Positions 1-16,010 of a DNA stretch of 64,000 bases are shown in pieces. The DNA comes from Anaeromyces robustus (lineage: Eukaryota; Neocallimastigomycota; Neocallimastigomycetes; Neocallimastigales; Neocallimastigaceae): assembly GCA_002104895.1 (NCBI GenBank), contig MCFG01000206.1:27501-91500 (forward strand), given 5' to 3'. The notes under the pieces were generated by a model, which worked only from the letters and a program-made list of their open reading frames with translations, did not search any database and was not told the origin of the DNA. Position 1 is the stretch's first letter. Every line of letters begins with the position of its first letter. The position numbers were made by a program, and so were the translations under genes.

Positions 1-470
1 TTGGTTATATTGGAACAAAAATATATTTATGTTATGTAAAAGGAGAAATAGATTTAAATTTTGAATTTGAAGATTTAAGATCTGTAATTATAAATGTTCA
101 ATATATGATGATATTTATAGATCAAATTTTATTAAAATTATCAAGAGAAGAATCACAATTTAGTTCTCGTAGTGAAAGTGGTGTTAGTAATTATGGTAAT
201 AATAATTATATATTTTACGATAATCCTAATTACAGTAAAGATTTTTCTAAATCAAGAACTTTTTCACGTAGTAGTAATTTTAGTAGTAAAAATATGTCAG
301 AATCCTATATGAGTTTAAATAATTTATCCAATAATTATAGAATTAATAATCATTATAATAGTACCTTAATAAATAAAACAAAAAAGAGCGATAACCATCC
401 ATATTCATTTTTAAATGATGAATTTACTACAAAAACGAGATCATATGGAAATTATTATATTTATAATTGA
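1..470 (+). CDS. 3' end of a seven-TM-like membrane protein, paralog of the gene at 62730
   Basis: An open frame runs in from the left edge (first full codon at position 3) and stops with TGA at 468-470. It begins in a hydrophobic stretch, then FEFEDLRSVIINVQYMMIFI and a DQILLK continuation, which closely matches the end of the gene at 62730 (FSFEDLRLLISNLQYYMIFI, then DQIML). This is therefore the last transmembrane helix plus a cytosolic tail of the same family. The tail of roughly 100 residues is rich in Ser, Asn and Tyr with many SRS/RSS-type clusters, which could be phosphorylated. The 5' part lies outside the window. I do not recognise a named family; a lineage-specific GPCR-like fold is an inference from the seven hydrophobic segments in the paralog. 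An internal ATG at 105 is inside the conserved helix and is not the start. Confidence 0.75.
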   Translation, partial: GYIGTKIYLCYVKGEIDLNFEFEDLRSVIINVQYMMIFIDQILLKLSREESQFSSRSESGVSNYGNNNYIFYDNPNYSKDFSKSRTFSRSSNFSSKNMSESYMSLNNLSNNYRINNHYNSTLINKTKKSDNHPYSFLNDEFTTKTRSYGNYYIYN

Positions 471-1166
471 AAATAATAATAATATTAATAATAATATTAA
501 TAATATATAATAATATTAATAATATATATATATATATATATTAATATTTAAGGACATATATTATTAATTCAAATCATCAAATCAAAAAAGTTAAAAAAAA
601 AAAAATAAAATAAAATAAAATAAAAAAAGATACTAATAATAATAATTAGAAGAAAATAAATAATAGTTAAAATAATCATATTATTATAATAATATTATTG
701 ATATAATAATCATTAAAAATATAATAAAACACATATAGTAAAAATAATCATATTATTATAATAATACTATTAAAATATATAAATTATTAAAATTAGAATA
801 AAATACATATAGTAAAAATAAAAAATCAATATAGAATATTAGTTTAATAATGGATTTATATATATAATAGAGAAAAAAATAGTATGATTATAATATTGTT
901 GTTTTATTTTATACTATATTTAAAATAAATATTTATTTCTCAATATTATTATTCAATACCATTATTTTTTTTTTTTCATTGTAAAAAAAAGTAATTAATC
1001 TTTTTTTTTTAAAGAAAAAAAAATAAAAAAAAAAATTAGTATATATGATATGATTAACAATAATATTAACAAAAACAGAAATATTAAAAAAAATTAAATT
1101 AAAAGATATATATTTCATATATATCATTAGATAAATATATATATATAATAAATAATATACCATCGT

Positions 1167-1199
<33 letters not shown>

Positions 1200-2936
1200 T
1201 TTTCATCATTATAAAATTTTAATAAAAAAAAATATAATATAATGTAATATATTTATCTACTATCTATTACAAAAAATAAATCATTCTTTAATAATAAATT
1301 TCGATGTTGTTATTTATAATGTTTATTAATATTTTATAATTGATAATAATTGTAAATAAATTTATAATTATATATATTTTTTTAAAATATATTTGAAGAA
1401 TTTATAAAAAAAATTTTTTATTTTAAATTTTGCTTTCTCTTTTATAATTATTATTAAATCAATATAATTTGAAATAGTGATATTATTATATTTAAAGTCT
1501 TAATTTGGTCAACATTTTTATAACAAAAGTATCTCCAAAAAAGGAGTTTAAATATCAAATTATGTTTTAGACATCAAATCATGTTTATTCATCAATAAAG
1601 GATCTGCAAGATTATTTTTTGATGTATATCAATAAAATTAAGAAAAAGTATATTATGTAGATAAATTTTTAATTTAACTATTTTCAATAAAATCTATGTT
1701 GTAAACTGTCCCAAAATTTTATATTAAATAGCTAATTATTTTTGTTTTTTGTTTTATATTTCAATTAATTCTTAATTAATAAAAATTTATAATTTTTATT
1801 AATTTTTGTTGTTTATGTTTTTGTTTTTTTTTTATTATTATTAGTGTAATAGAAACTATAGTATATTATTATTTTGTGTCAATTTTATTTTACTAATTTA
1901 ATGGATATATATTTCGCTAATCATTACAATAATAAAATATTATTATTTTATTTGTTAAACTAATACTTTTTCTTTGATTTTTTATTAATATGAAATGGAT
2001 TCTCTATTCTCTTCTTAGTATAAAAAAAAAAACTTTTTTTTTTTGTTAAATTTTATTAGTTACAAAAATTTTATTTAAAAATAAAATATATACATAAATA
2101 TTTAAAACATTTTTAATTTTTCATTACAAAAAAGTATTATTAATATATTATTACATATATACTAATTTAAATGGAATAATATTTACTTCAGTATTGTAAT
2201 TAATACCCTATTTTATCTCATTATTGAAACTAAACTGATTAAATATTTATTCTAAATATATTCTAGATTTAAAAAATAATAAATTCTTTTTTAATTTAAA
2301 ATATTCTATAAATTTTGTTTTCTTTTATATATTTATATATAACTTTAAAAAATTAATTAGTATATATAAAAAAGATAACATTTTTATTATTGGTAAAAAA
2401 TTAATTTACTTATAACAATATTAATATTTAATTATATTGTTTTTTTATATAAATTATTTTTATTATAATAATAATTAATAATATTGCTATTATATAAATC
2501 TTTATAATATTCTTATTCATAAGTAATATAATAAATAAATAATATCTATATAGTCATATGTATGATTATTATTTGACATTTAATCACTTTAATATGAAGG
2601 GATCTATTAATAATTTTGTAACTAGCGTTAAGTTTTCATTAAAAGAACAAAAATATATAATAAAACTTACTATATATTTATCTAAAAATATTTATATATA
2701 AATAATTTTTTTTTAAAAATCGAAAGAAAAAATTCATCAATATTTTTTCTATATTTTCAAAAAAGTATATAAAGAAATGTATAATAAAATCATTTATTAA
2801 ATCTATAATTAATTGGAAAATATTTGTAATATATGTAAAGATAGATCCATTTAAGTTTTTTAATTATAATTTAATTTTATGGTTGTTAAAATTTTAACAA
2901 CTTTTTTGGAATGTTTATTTCTTTTTTAAGATTTTA

Positions 2937-2967
<31 letters not shown>

Positions 2968-4692
2968 TTAATAATTTTTAAGTCATATATAAATTTATTA
3001 TCCTCAAATTTAATTCTAATCGTACATATAATTACAATAAATAATAATAGAAATAATAATACCAAAAGAATATATAAAAATTTATAATTTAATTAACAAT
3101 AATAAATTATTATAAATTAATATATGGTATATATAAAATTTTTGTAAAATATTATAAAACAAGATAAGATAAATAAAATGACCATAAAACTTTATATATA
3201 TATCCTATAATAGTATAAATAAATATATAAGCTACTTAATATACTAATAATTATTACCACAAGATATTAAATATTAAACAATATGTTTTTTTTTTTTATT
3301 TATTACATTGCATATTAATATTAATATTATTAATATTTTCTTTTTTTTTTTCATATATTAATTTTCATTATCACATTTTAAATTTCATTGTTTTAAATTA
3401 AAATAATATTATTCATAGTTTTGACAATTATTTTTAGGTAAACATTTTCTATAGAGTATAATAATAAGGATTAGTATTAATATTAATAAAAAAAAATTTC
3501 AATATATTTTATAAAGACATCATATTTAATAATAATTATAATTAAGTACTATAAATTAAAAAATTATAATTTAATGAATAATAACGAATTTCATTTCAGA
3601 TGGCTGTTTTAAAATTTGAAAAAAAAAAAAAAAAAAAAAATTATAGAAAAATCTTTATTATTAATATTATATAATATGATATTAATTAATTATTTTTTAA
3701 AATAAATTTTGTATTAGAAATGTTTGTGTAACACTATAATAAATAAAAATGTAGACAAAAAAAAAATTTTTTTTAAACATTTTGTTATAATAAAAATCAT
3801 TAAATTCTATTATTACATATTTCATTATTTAAAAAAAAAAATAAAATAAAATAAAGCAAAATAAATAATACAAAATATATATATTATTATTATTATTAAA
3901 AAATTTATTATATAGTAAAATAAAATAGCTTCATATGTGTATTAACTTTTAAATAATTCATTTTTTAAAATATTATTTTTATAATTGTATTTTTTAAAAA
4001 TGTTTATTTATTGTAAAATAATAAATAATATATTATATATTACATATTATATATTATATACTATAATAATATTTTATAACACATTAACACATTAATATAT
4101 TATATCATCATTTTATAAATGTATTATAAATTTATAATATATTTATAATACACTTATAATATATTTATACTATGTTTATATGTATATATACATATAAACA
4201 TATAAACATATCAACAATAATGAATTCAACAATAAAGAATTTATTAAAAAAATGGATATTCACAAAAAATATATAAAAACCTTTTTATATTATATCATGT
4301 TTTTAATATTTATTTGTTATATTCATATTATATATATAAGTTATATATATACATAATAAAGATTCATTACTTTTTTTCTATAATGAAAAAAGTTTATTTA
4401 TATATTTATTTATTTATATATATATTTATTTATTTATTTATCTATTTATTTATTTATTTATTCAGTTACTTTTTAATAAAATTATCGTAATAATAATTAT
4501 TTAATTATTATTGAATATACAGAAAATATATAAAAGGATATAAAAAGGGAAAAAAATAAACACATTTTTTTTAACTTTATAATCATAAAATTATCAACAA
4601 TATATATAATATTACATATTTAGTATAAAATTATAAAATTATATTATATATATAAATATAATATAATATAATAAAGAAATAATGCTTAATCT

Positions 4693-4843
<151 letters not shown>

Positions 4844-5048
4844 TCATATTTTAAAATTAAAATCCGTTATTTCATTTAATTTATTCATTTATTATTAAAT
4901 ATTTAAAAGTCAATTATTTATTTATATATTAATATATTTACACATTTATTAATTTATACAGTTTTTTTTTAATTTGCATTTCTTATTCTTTTTAAAAATG
5001 TTTTGTTCTTAAAAGAATAAAAGCAATATTAGACATATTTACTTATTA

Positions 5049-5079
<31 letters not shown>

Positions 5080-7022
5080 ATATTTATTCAATAGTTACTT
5101 TTATATATTATAATATATTACATAATTGATATGTATATTTTTATATGATGCGTATTATATATATAATATCTGAAAAAAAAAAAAAAAAGATAAATATATA
5201 TATTATTAAATATTATATAATATTATATAAATATTATATAAATAATCTTCATTATTACATTATTTATATGTAGAATAAATAATGAAAATATAAATATTGG
5301 AATTACTTTTATATTATAATTATAGTTAAAAAAAATCAAGAAATTTCATTATTTATAATAATAATTAAGGTTTATCATTTTTTTAATTTTCTATTTTATT
5401 TCTTATAACAATAAATGTGACTAATTTTTATTTATTTAAATTTGACTAAAGAATTTTAAATTAATATTTATAAATTAATTAATTAATTAATATATATTAA
5501 ATATATTAATTCATATATATTATAATATATATAATATTTATTAATTAATATATTATTTATTGGTAGGACAAATAATTTAAAAATGTAATATATAGAATTA
5601 ACAAGCAATTATATAATAATTATTAAATTATTTATTATATTATTAAATATTAATAAAATAATTTATTCTATAATAATATTATTATATATATATTTTTATA
5701 TATATTTTTTTCCTTCTAATTATTTACATTTCAACTTAAAAAAAAAAAAAAAAAAAAAAAATATGATTTTAATTATATATTATAAATGTTAAGGGAAAAA
5801 AATGAACACAATGTTAATTGTATATGATATCCAAGAAAACTTAGTCTAATAATATATAATAATTATTATTTTATTAAATGTATTGTATTGAATTATATAT
5901 TAAAAATTTATTATTATATTACATTAATTATATGATAAAAAATGTAATTTAAAAAAATAAAAACACAAAAAAAAATAAAATAAATGAATAATAAAAATAT
6001 ATTATAAAAATATTAAAAATTAAAATTTATATAAAATTATAAATGTTCCATTAATCCTTTTCATTTTTTAAACAAACAAACAAAAAAAAAAAAAAATAAG
6101 TAAAGATTTGAAATTAAAACTTTACTTAATTTTAAGAAAAAAATTAAATTAATATTTACAAAAAAGCATGATACAAGAAATATATATAATGAAAAAGTAA
6201 ATATAATACTGGAACAGCAATATAAATAAATATAATAAAAAAAGTTCGAAAAAAGAACTTTTTTTAATAAATACATAAAAGAAATTATAGTTATAAAAAT
6301 AATTTCGTCATAAACATAGAAAAATATATAAATTAGAACGAAAAATATTTTCTGAATGAAAATATTAATTACATAACAAAATTTAAATAAAATAAAAGTA
6401 AGAAAGTTTTAATCAAAAAATTAATATATTTTTATTATTATTAAATTACTTTTTTATAATATTTACTCTTTTATATTTCTTCTTTAATAAAGCATTTTCA
6501 AATCAATATCGTTATACCCTTTATCAAATCCTTGATTATAAACAAAATTTAATAATACTAATCTAAATATAAGTTTAAATATCTTATAAATAATTGTAAA
6601 TACATACACGTTATATTTTATTTGTTCTTTTGATAATAAATAATAATAATATTAAAAATAAACAATTAAAATAAAAAAAAGAAATATATAATAAGAAAAT
6701 AAGAATATTTAAGACAACAGTTATTATAATAACTAATAAAATATATAAAATTTTAATAATTTGATGCTAAAAATCATATATATTTTATTAAAATATTATT
6801 TTTAATTTTAAGTAGTATATTATCAATTTATTATTGTAATTAATAAATAAAATATTATATACATAATAATTGAAATAGTTTTAATGTAGTATGAAAGTTT
6901 ATACTACATATAAAGATTATTCTAATTTAAATAATTAAATCAAAGTATTTATGATTATTATTTTTTATGAATTTTTATATTTTATTTTTTTATAAAAAAA
7001 AAAACAAAATATATATAAATAT

Positions 7023-7087
7023 TATAATATAATATAATATAATATAATATAATATAATATAATATAATATAATATAATATAATATAA
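7023..7087. repeat. (TATAA)n pentanucleotide microsatellite
   Basis: About 13 tandem units of a five-base unit, roughly 190 bp upstream of the ATG of the Cys-rich membrane protein gene, so it lies in or next to its promoter or 5' leader. Confidence 0.9.
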
Positions 7088-7274
7088 CTAAAAAAATAAA
7101 AAATAAATAAAGAATAAAAAAGTTTATAATTTTATAAATATATATATATAAAGTAAAATTATATTATACTTTTTTATTATATCTTTTTTAATAATTTTAA
7201 AAATAAGCAATTTTATAATTGAATAACAAAAAGATTATAGAATATAAGAACAAAAAATATATATATATGTTACA

Positions 7275-8747
7275 ATGTATAAATCGAATTTATATAGGAA
7301 AATTCTATTATTACTAAATTTTATTATACTAATACCTCAAAGTTCATTAGTTTTAGTAGATAAAGAAGATACAAATTACAATATTTTGGAAGAATCATAT
7401 TTAAATAAAAAAAATATACCATATAAAAATAATTTAATTAATAATAAGCATATTAATAAAGAAGATGATTCATGTGCAAGCAGAAATGAATGTAATTTTA
7501 ATCAAATTTGTTATAACTCTAAATGTTATGATAATGATGAAAATTCTTTTTGTGTTCTAACTGAAAATAATAACGAAAAAAATCATCAAGGAAATTGTTC
7601 TGAGCCATTTTACTGCGAAAATAATAAGTGTTATCAAAGGATTTCATATGAAGAGGAATGTGAAGAAAAAAAATATTATCAATGCACAATAACTGCTGAT
7701 ACTGAAGAACCTATATGTAGAAATAATGTATGTAAAAAATATAAAAACGAAAATGCAAACTTTTTATCTTCAAATTATGGTATATATGGTACAATAGCTT
7801 TTATTGTATTTTTGATTATTTTGTTTTTAACAATATATAAAGTCGTTACAAAGTATAATGAAAAAAATAAAAGACTTATTGAAAGAAGATCAAGAAATAT
7901 TGATGATTATCCTTCTACAAGTGTATTAAAGCCATCAGTGGAAGGAAATACTTATATGCGTTCAGTAAAGGATAGAAATAATATTGAATCTGATGATCAA
8001 AATAATATTCCCACTAATAGAAATATAATAAAACCAAATAAGTATAAAACTAGTGATTTGCTTAAAATAATTAAAAAGGATTCAGATATTACAGGCAATA
8101 TATATCCTAAAACACCACAATCTGTATCTACATTAATAAATAAAAGTTATGCTTCTTCTAATAATCTTATTAATAAAAAATTATCCTCACAAGAATTAAT
8201 AAGCAATTCCTATCAAGGAAATAGTTCAGCTGCTGTTTCATCTCCAAATGAAACCTCTGTATATAGTCCTTCATTCCAAGATTTTAATACTACAAATTCA
8301 TATTCATATTCCAATCCATTTGATACAAGGAAATTTAATTCATTTAATACAACTCATATAATACCTTCACCAGCACCAGCATCACATTATTATTCACTTT
8401 CTTCACCAAAAAAATTATTACCAATTGATATACCAATTTCTCCAATTAATGTTCATGATGAGTTTGGAACTTCTCATGATGAAATTGGATCTTCTTCTTC
8501 AAATATACCATATATGTTAGACTTGGAAGGAGCAGCAGCAAATGATGATAATCAAACTACATTATCATTTGATGAGGGTGTAATAAAAATTAGTAATACC
8601 AAATCAAATAACTCACAAGATTGTAATATACAAGAAACTATAATATATTCATATTCTGAAAATAATTCAAGTAATAACAATATATTTTATTCTCAAGAAA
8701 TAAATACATTAACAAATTCTAAAAAAGATAAAAAAATTACATATTAA
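7275..8747 (+). CDS. Cys-rich type I membrane protein with Ser/Asn-rich cytosolic tail
   Basis: Single-exon 490-residue protein, family not recognised. Residues 1-27 form a signal peptide (basic start, then a Leu/Ile-rich core). Residues 28-165 are predicted extracellular and hold 12 cysteines (67, 73, 79, 84, 93, 108, 114, 119, 129, 137, 148, 153), an even number that suggests six disulfides. Residues about 168-189 form one strong transmembrane helix followed by basic residues (KVVTKYNEKNKRLIERR), giving a type I orientation. The remaining 300 residues are Ser/Thr/Asn/Pro-rich and probably disordered, with many potential phosphorylation sites. A surface sensor or adhesion receptor is plausible, but this is inference from architecture only. 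The start is the first ATG and gives a full signal peptide. Confidence 0.85.
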   Translation: MYKSNLYRKILLLLNFIILIPQSSLVLVDKEDTNYNILEESYLNKKNIPYKNNLINNKHINKEDDSCASRNECNFNQICYNSKCYDNDENSFCVLTENNNEKNHQGNCSEPFYCENNKCYQRISYEEECEEKKYYQCTITADTEEPICRNNVCKKYKNENANFLSSNYGIYGTIAFIVFLIILFLTIYKVVTKYNEKNKRLIERRSRNIDDYPSTSVLKPSVEGNTYMRSVKDRNNIESDDQNNIPTNRNIIKPNKYKTSDLLKIIKKDSDITGNIYPKTPQSVSTLINKSYASSNNLINKKLSSQELISNSYQGNSSAAVSSPNETSVYSPSFQDFNTTNSYSYSNPFDTRKFNSFNTTHIIPSPAPASHYYSLSSPKKLLPIDIPISPINVHDEFGTSHDEIGSSSSNIPYMLDLEGAAANDDNQTTLSFDEGVIKISNTKSNNSQDCNIQETIIYSYSENNSSNNNIFYSQEINTLTNSKKDKKITY

Positions 8748-9511
8748 AACAAAATATAAATAATAATAATAATAATAATAATAATAGAATAGCTAAAAAA
8801 AAATTATATATATTGTTAATAAAAATTAAAGAAATTTTAATATAATTAAATAAAGAAAACAAATAAATAAAGTAAAGCAAACAAAAAAAAATAAAATAAA
8901 GTAATTAAATAAAAATTAAATAAAATAAAGTAAAAGTAAAAAGTAAAAAATATATATATATAAATAATTTAATATTAATTATTAAAAATTTTATATAATA
9001 GATAGAAAAGAAATAAAGAATAAAAGTAAACTAATAATAATAATATTGATATTAATTAAAAGAATTATTAAATATGTATATATATTTATAATTGAGAGAA
9101 ATATTTAATTCTCTTATTATATATTATATATTATATTTTAAAAAAAAAAAAAAAGGACTAGATAGTATATAAAATTTATATTATTAATAATTGTTAAACA
9201 AAACAAAACAAAAAGTTGAACACATATATATGTATATACATATGCTAATTATATTTAAGGAATATATATTTAATATTAAATATGTATAATTTAAGAAATT
9301 CTTTTTTTTTTTTATTTAATATTAAATTTTTGTACGAATTAATTAAAAGAAATGTATATAGTAAATGAATATAGTAATAAAAAAGAAAAAGAAAAAGAAA
9401 AAGAAAAAAAAGAATGAAAATATGAAAATATGAAAATATAAAATAAATATATATATTTAATATTATTATTTTAATAATAATAAAGTTATGTATATTTATT
9501 CTTATGAACTT

Positions 9512-9545
<34 letters not shown>

Positions 9546-9679
9546 CTTTCATATATATATATATATTTTAGAATAACTATTTTTAATAATATAATTTTTA
9601 TTATAAATAATATTAAATAATATAATAAAATATCATAATAAAAAGAGAAAAAAAAAAAAGAAAAAAAAAAGATATTTAA

Positions 9680-9680
9680 T

Positions 9681-9775
<95 letters not shown>

Positions 9776-9776
9776 T
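9680..9776. repeat. (TTTA)n tetranucleotide microsatellite
   Basis: About 24 perfect tandem units. It ends directly against a 12-bp perfect palindrome at 9781-9810. Confidence 0.95.
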
Positions 9777-11361
9777 AGCTTTGTTAATAATTATCAAGAA
9801 TTATTAACAAGATTAAAGTTATGAATAAAAATTTTTTTTTTTTTTTACATTTCTGGGTTAATTACAGATTAAAATAAACTGTTTTATTTATTAAACTAAT
9901 AGTATTGTTTTTTTTTTTTTTTTTTTTTATTGAAAAATTGATTGTATGATAAAGTGAAACTTCTTTATATTATTTTCATAATTCACTAACCGAAGAATAT
10001 TTTTTAAAATAGTATAAAATAAGATTATTTATATAAAATTTTTTGTTTTAAATATGTTGAAATCGTATTATTATGCCAACTTTTGTTACTCTTTATCATA
10101 AAATATATTAATAAAGTTAAATTATATATAAATTATATGCTTTATACTGATACAATGTGGCACATATATATTTTTTTCATACATAATATTTTTATATTTT
10201 TATACATTTAACATTACATATATTCAAAAATAATAATATTGAATATTGAATAATTGAATTATATATATTAATTTCAATTATAATATATTTTATGTCAAAG
10301 TTAATTAAAATCTATTGTATAAAGTTTTGCTTTTTATATTATTAATGCCTTAAAAGCATTATCTCACTATTAATATATATTGATTTTTATATTAATTAAA
10401 ATTTATTATTAATGTTATTATTATTATATAATTTTAATAACAATAAAGTTATTAATAATGAAAATAATAAATATCTTAATTACTATTATTATACAAATAA
10501 TAAAAAAAGTTTAATATATATTTAAATTCTATAATAATAAAATATATGGGTTTTAAAAGAACAATTAATTTAATTATATAAGTTAATCTATTAATTAAAT
10601 AATTATGATATTTTTAACCATGTTTTGTAAATTTATAATTAATTTTTCCTTTTAATACTTATGTTACATTGATATATTAAAAAAAAAAAAAAAATTCAAT
10701 ACAATATTTTTCAAATATAATTTTTAACTCTTATTTTTTAGAGCCTTACAAATAAATTATTTAATTTTTATATATAACAATATCATTTTTGTTAATATTT
10801 TTAGAAATAATAATCTTGAACAGAGCTTAAAAATGAATAAGAATTTGGTAAGAAATATTAGCGAAAGTACTCATATTTATTGAATGATGCTTGTTTTTTT
10901 TTTTGTGAATTCAATTTTTTTTTTTTTTTTAATAGAAAGGGTTAAATTATTATAATTTATAATTTTAATTGTTGACCCAAACCCTTTAAATGTTTGTTCT
11001 AATTAATTGAAATTCTTTTTTTTTTAATATTAATAGTTTAGTTATAAATATTAAAATTACTTATTATATTTAATAATTGATTTAAATATTTAAATGTACT
11101 AGGATTTGTGATTAATTTACTGTAACCAAATAAGTATTTTACATTTAATATAAAGTAAATAAGTATATACAAATTATATTTAATATTAATAATAAATCAA
11201 TTATTGTTCAAAGGATTTAAGGTAAAATGATAATATAAAATAATCAATTTGTCAATGTAAATGGCTTGTAATATAAATATGATTAATTTCTTACCTTTAA
11301 AATTTTTGTTTAAGAAATATTAAATATTTAGAAGTATATCGTTTATGAATTACAGCCATAG

Positions 11362-11401
11362 GGAGGGTTGGCGCAATGATGTTCGAATCGTTCATTCTCC
11401 A
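11362..11401 (+). pseudogene. tRNA-like element lacking D and anticodon arms
   Basis: GGAGGGT (11362-11368) pairs over seven positions with ATTCTCC (11394-11400), five Watson-Crick pairs and two G-U, like a tRNA acceptor stem. T8 follows, and an A occupies the discriminator position (11401). TTCGAAT at 11382-11388 is a standard T loop with a stem of four pairs out of five (11377-11381 with 11389-11393). TGGCGCAATGA (11369-11379) is close to the A box and TGTTCGAATCG (11380-11390) to the B box, but they abut instead of being 30 or more bases apart. Only about 7 nt (11370-11376) replace the D, anticodon and variable arms. A T16 tract (11406-11421) follows. Most likely an internally deleted tRNA gene; an expressed acceptor-T-arm minihelix is the alternative. 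Confidence 0.5.
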
Positions 11402-12425
11402 TTTGTTTTTTTTTTTTTTTTCTTTTAATTCTAATAATAAAATTTATTATTTATTTCAATAATTTTTATTATATAGGACCAAAAAAAATAAATTATATAA
11501 TTTTGAAGATTGCGTTTTCAATATCATTTAAAATATTAAATAATTAATTTTTTATTTTATTTATTTATTTATTTATATGGTATTATAAATTTTTATACAT
11601 ATAAATACTTTTTTTTTTTTTTTTTTTAATTTTTATAAATTATAATAAATAATGTCAGTATATTTAATGTCATTAGTATATTTAGTATATTTTGACATTA
11701 CGTATGTCAAATTTACTATAAAATTATGATTTTTGATTAGTTTTTTAATTAATTTTTTGCAATTTATAAAGTTTAAAATAAATAGTAATAAAAAGCTTAA
11801 TTATATTTTTTATAATTTTCTATATACTATAAAATATATATATCAAGAAATAAACGAATAATATTTTAATTATATAATTATATAATTTAAAAAAAAAAAA
11901 AAAAAAAAAACTTTTTTATATATATATTTTTTTAATATTAAATTTTTTTAATGAATTTTTTTATAAAAGATAATTAATAAAAATTTAAAATTATTATATA
12001 TAATTATAATTAAATATATTTAATATATTTAATATAATTTATAAATAATTAAATCAATAATTTTATTCGTTCTATAAAAAACTACAAATTAAAGAGTAAA
12101 AATATGTATATTTATTTTGTATATATTATAAATGATATCTATATCAAATAAATATTAAAAAAAAAAAAAAAGACAAATATTTTCTTATACTATTTTCAAA
12201 TAGAGTAAATATAAAAAACCTTACATTTAGATTTTTTGTTAAAAAGTTTTCTTATAATTCTTTTTTTTTTTTTTTTTTTTTTTTTTTCATAATATTTATA
12301 ATAAGAATACATAAATATATGTATAAAAAAAAAGCTTTTTTATTTTTATTTTTTTTTTAATTTTAATTTTGATTGTATATCTCTTTATAATTTCGGATAA
12401 AAAATAATTTAAACATGTTATACTA

Positions 12426-12456
<31 letters not shown>

Positions 12457-12671
12457 TATATATATACATAAATAAAATAAATTTAATTGCTGTATATAAT
12501 AATTGACAAAATACCATACCATATCACTAAATAAATATATATACATTTAAACAAAAAAATATACATATACCTAGATACTTTAGATTATATTATTGAATAT
12601 AAAACTTGATATATACTCTTTTTTATATATATATAATTATCTTTTTTAATTTAAAATATATATAAATAAAA

Positions 12672-14929
<2,258 letters not shown>

Positions 14930-15372
14930 TATAAACATTTTAACAAAGAACAAAAAAAAAAAAGATGATTTTAATAAATAAAATTTTTTTTAAAAAAATA
15001 ATAATTAAAATTAAGTAATATAAGTAGATATTTTATTATATATTTATTAGTTTTAAAATTTCATTCTATAATGTTATTAATATTAAAAAAATTTAATTAA
15101 TATAATATTATTTACAAGTTATTTATAATTAATTAAAAAAGAATTTTTATAATTATACATATCATTTTTTATATATATTATAAAAAGTCCAAAATAATAA
15201 CAGACTTTATTATTAAGATGATATAAATAATTTTATTATTCTTAAAAAAAATATTATAGTAATATTGAATAATATATATAATTATATTTTATAAAAAATT
15301 ATTAATAAAGATTATAAAACTTTACTATAATAAAATTGCACAACCTGTGTTATATATAATAAATATATTATT

Positions 15373-15534
<162 letters not shown>

Positions 15535-15876
15535 AAATATGGTATATGAATAATACAGATTGTAAATAAACAAATATATTAATTATGATTAAATTGATTA
15601 AATATCATTAAAAAGTTTGGGATATTGTTTGGATTATTTCGAAATTTCAAGGATTTTTTCCATAACAATTAAATAAGATTAATTTATATAAATATATATT
15701 AATAAAAATATTATGATTTATTTGGAGATTTTTTTTTTATATCATTAAATATAGATAAAATAAAATGAAAAATTTTATGCATATAAATAATATGATTTGT
15801 TTTATTATATTAATATATTATAACTAAACCACCTATAGATATAATTTTTTTTTTCCATACCAAAAAACTTTAATTA

Positions 15877-16010
15877 TTCAAGAACAGGTAACAAAAAATA
15901 TTAAACATAATTTTTATACATTTTACCAATTAGTATTATTGGTTCAGGTAAAGTAACTATAGGGAGAATGTTATTAATTTTATGGTATTGGAGATATCCA
16001 GATTGATAAT
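15877..16010 (+). pseudogene. Decayed fragment of a third tRNA ligase copy (kinase P-loop region)
   Basis: The DNA from TTCAAGAAC (15877) to GATTGATAATGAT aligns with 18618-18755 of ligase gene A, which spans the linker and Walker A region. It still reads LPISIIGSGK in place, followed by VTIGRMLLIL. It then suffers a one-base deletion (TTTTATGGTATTGG against TTTTATACGATATTGG) and a stop. The part upstream of the P-loop also contains a stop. No start, ligase domain or 3' domain is recognisable. It lies about 0.8 kb upstream of the intact gene and in the same orientation, so the array once had at least three units. Confidence 0.8.

Larger units (their letters stand above)
8748..12671. other. 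3.9 kb AT-rich intergenic region
   Basis: No protein gene seen. It holds a T32 run (9514-9545), a TTTA array (9680-9776), a perfect 12-bp inverted repeat with a 6-nt loop immediately after that array (9781-9810), and a tRNA-like element (11362-11401). Around 10921-10990 the arms AAAGGGTT and AACCCTTT face each other about 45 nt apart. A short ATG-led run at 10831 followed by GTAAGA resembles a mini-exon plus donor, but no partner exon could be found. Confidence 0.6.

Noticed and set aside
1490-1730. Patch of more even base composition as a possible gene
   Set aside because: Stops in all six frames within short distances and no splice pattern that joins them.
10831-10890. ATG plus GTAAGA looking like a mini-exon with donor
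   Set aside because: No downstream exon in a compatible frame could be recognised; a chance match is likely.
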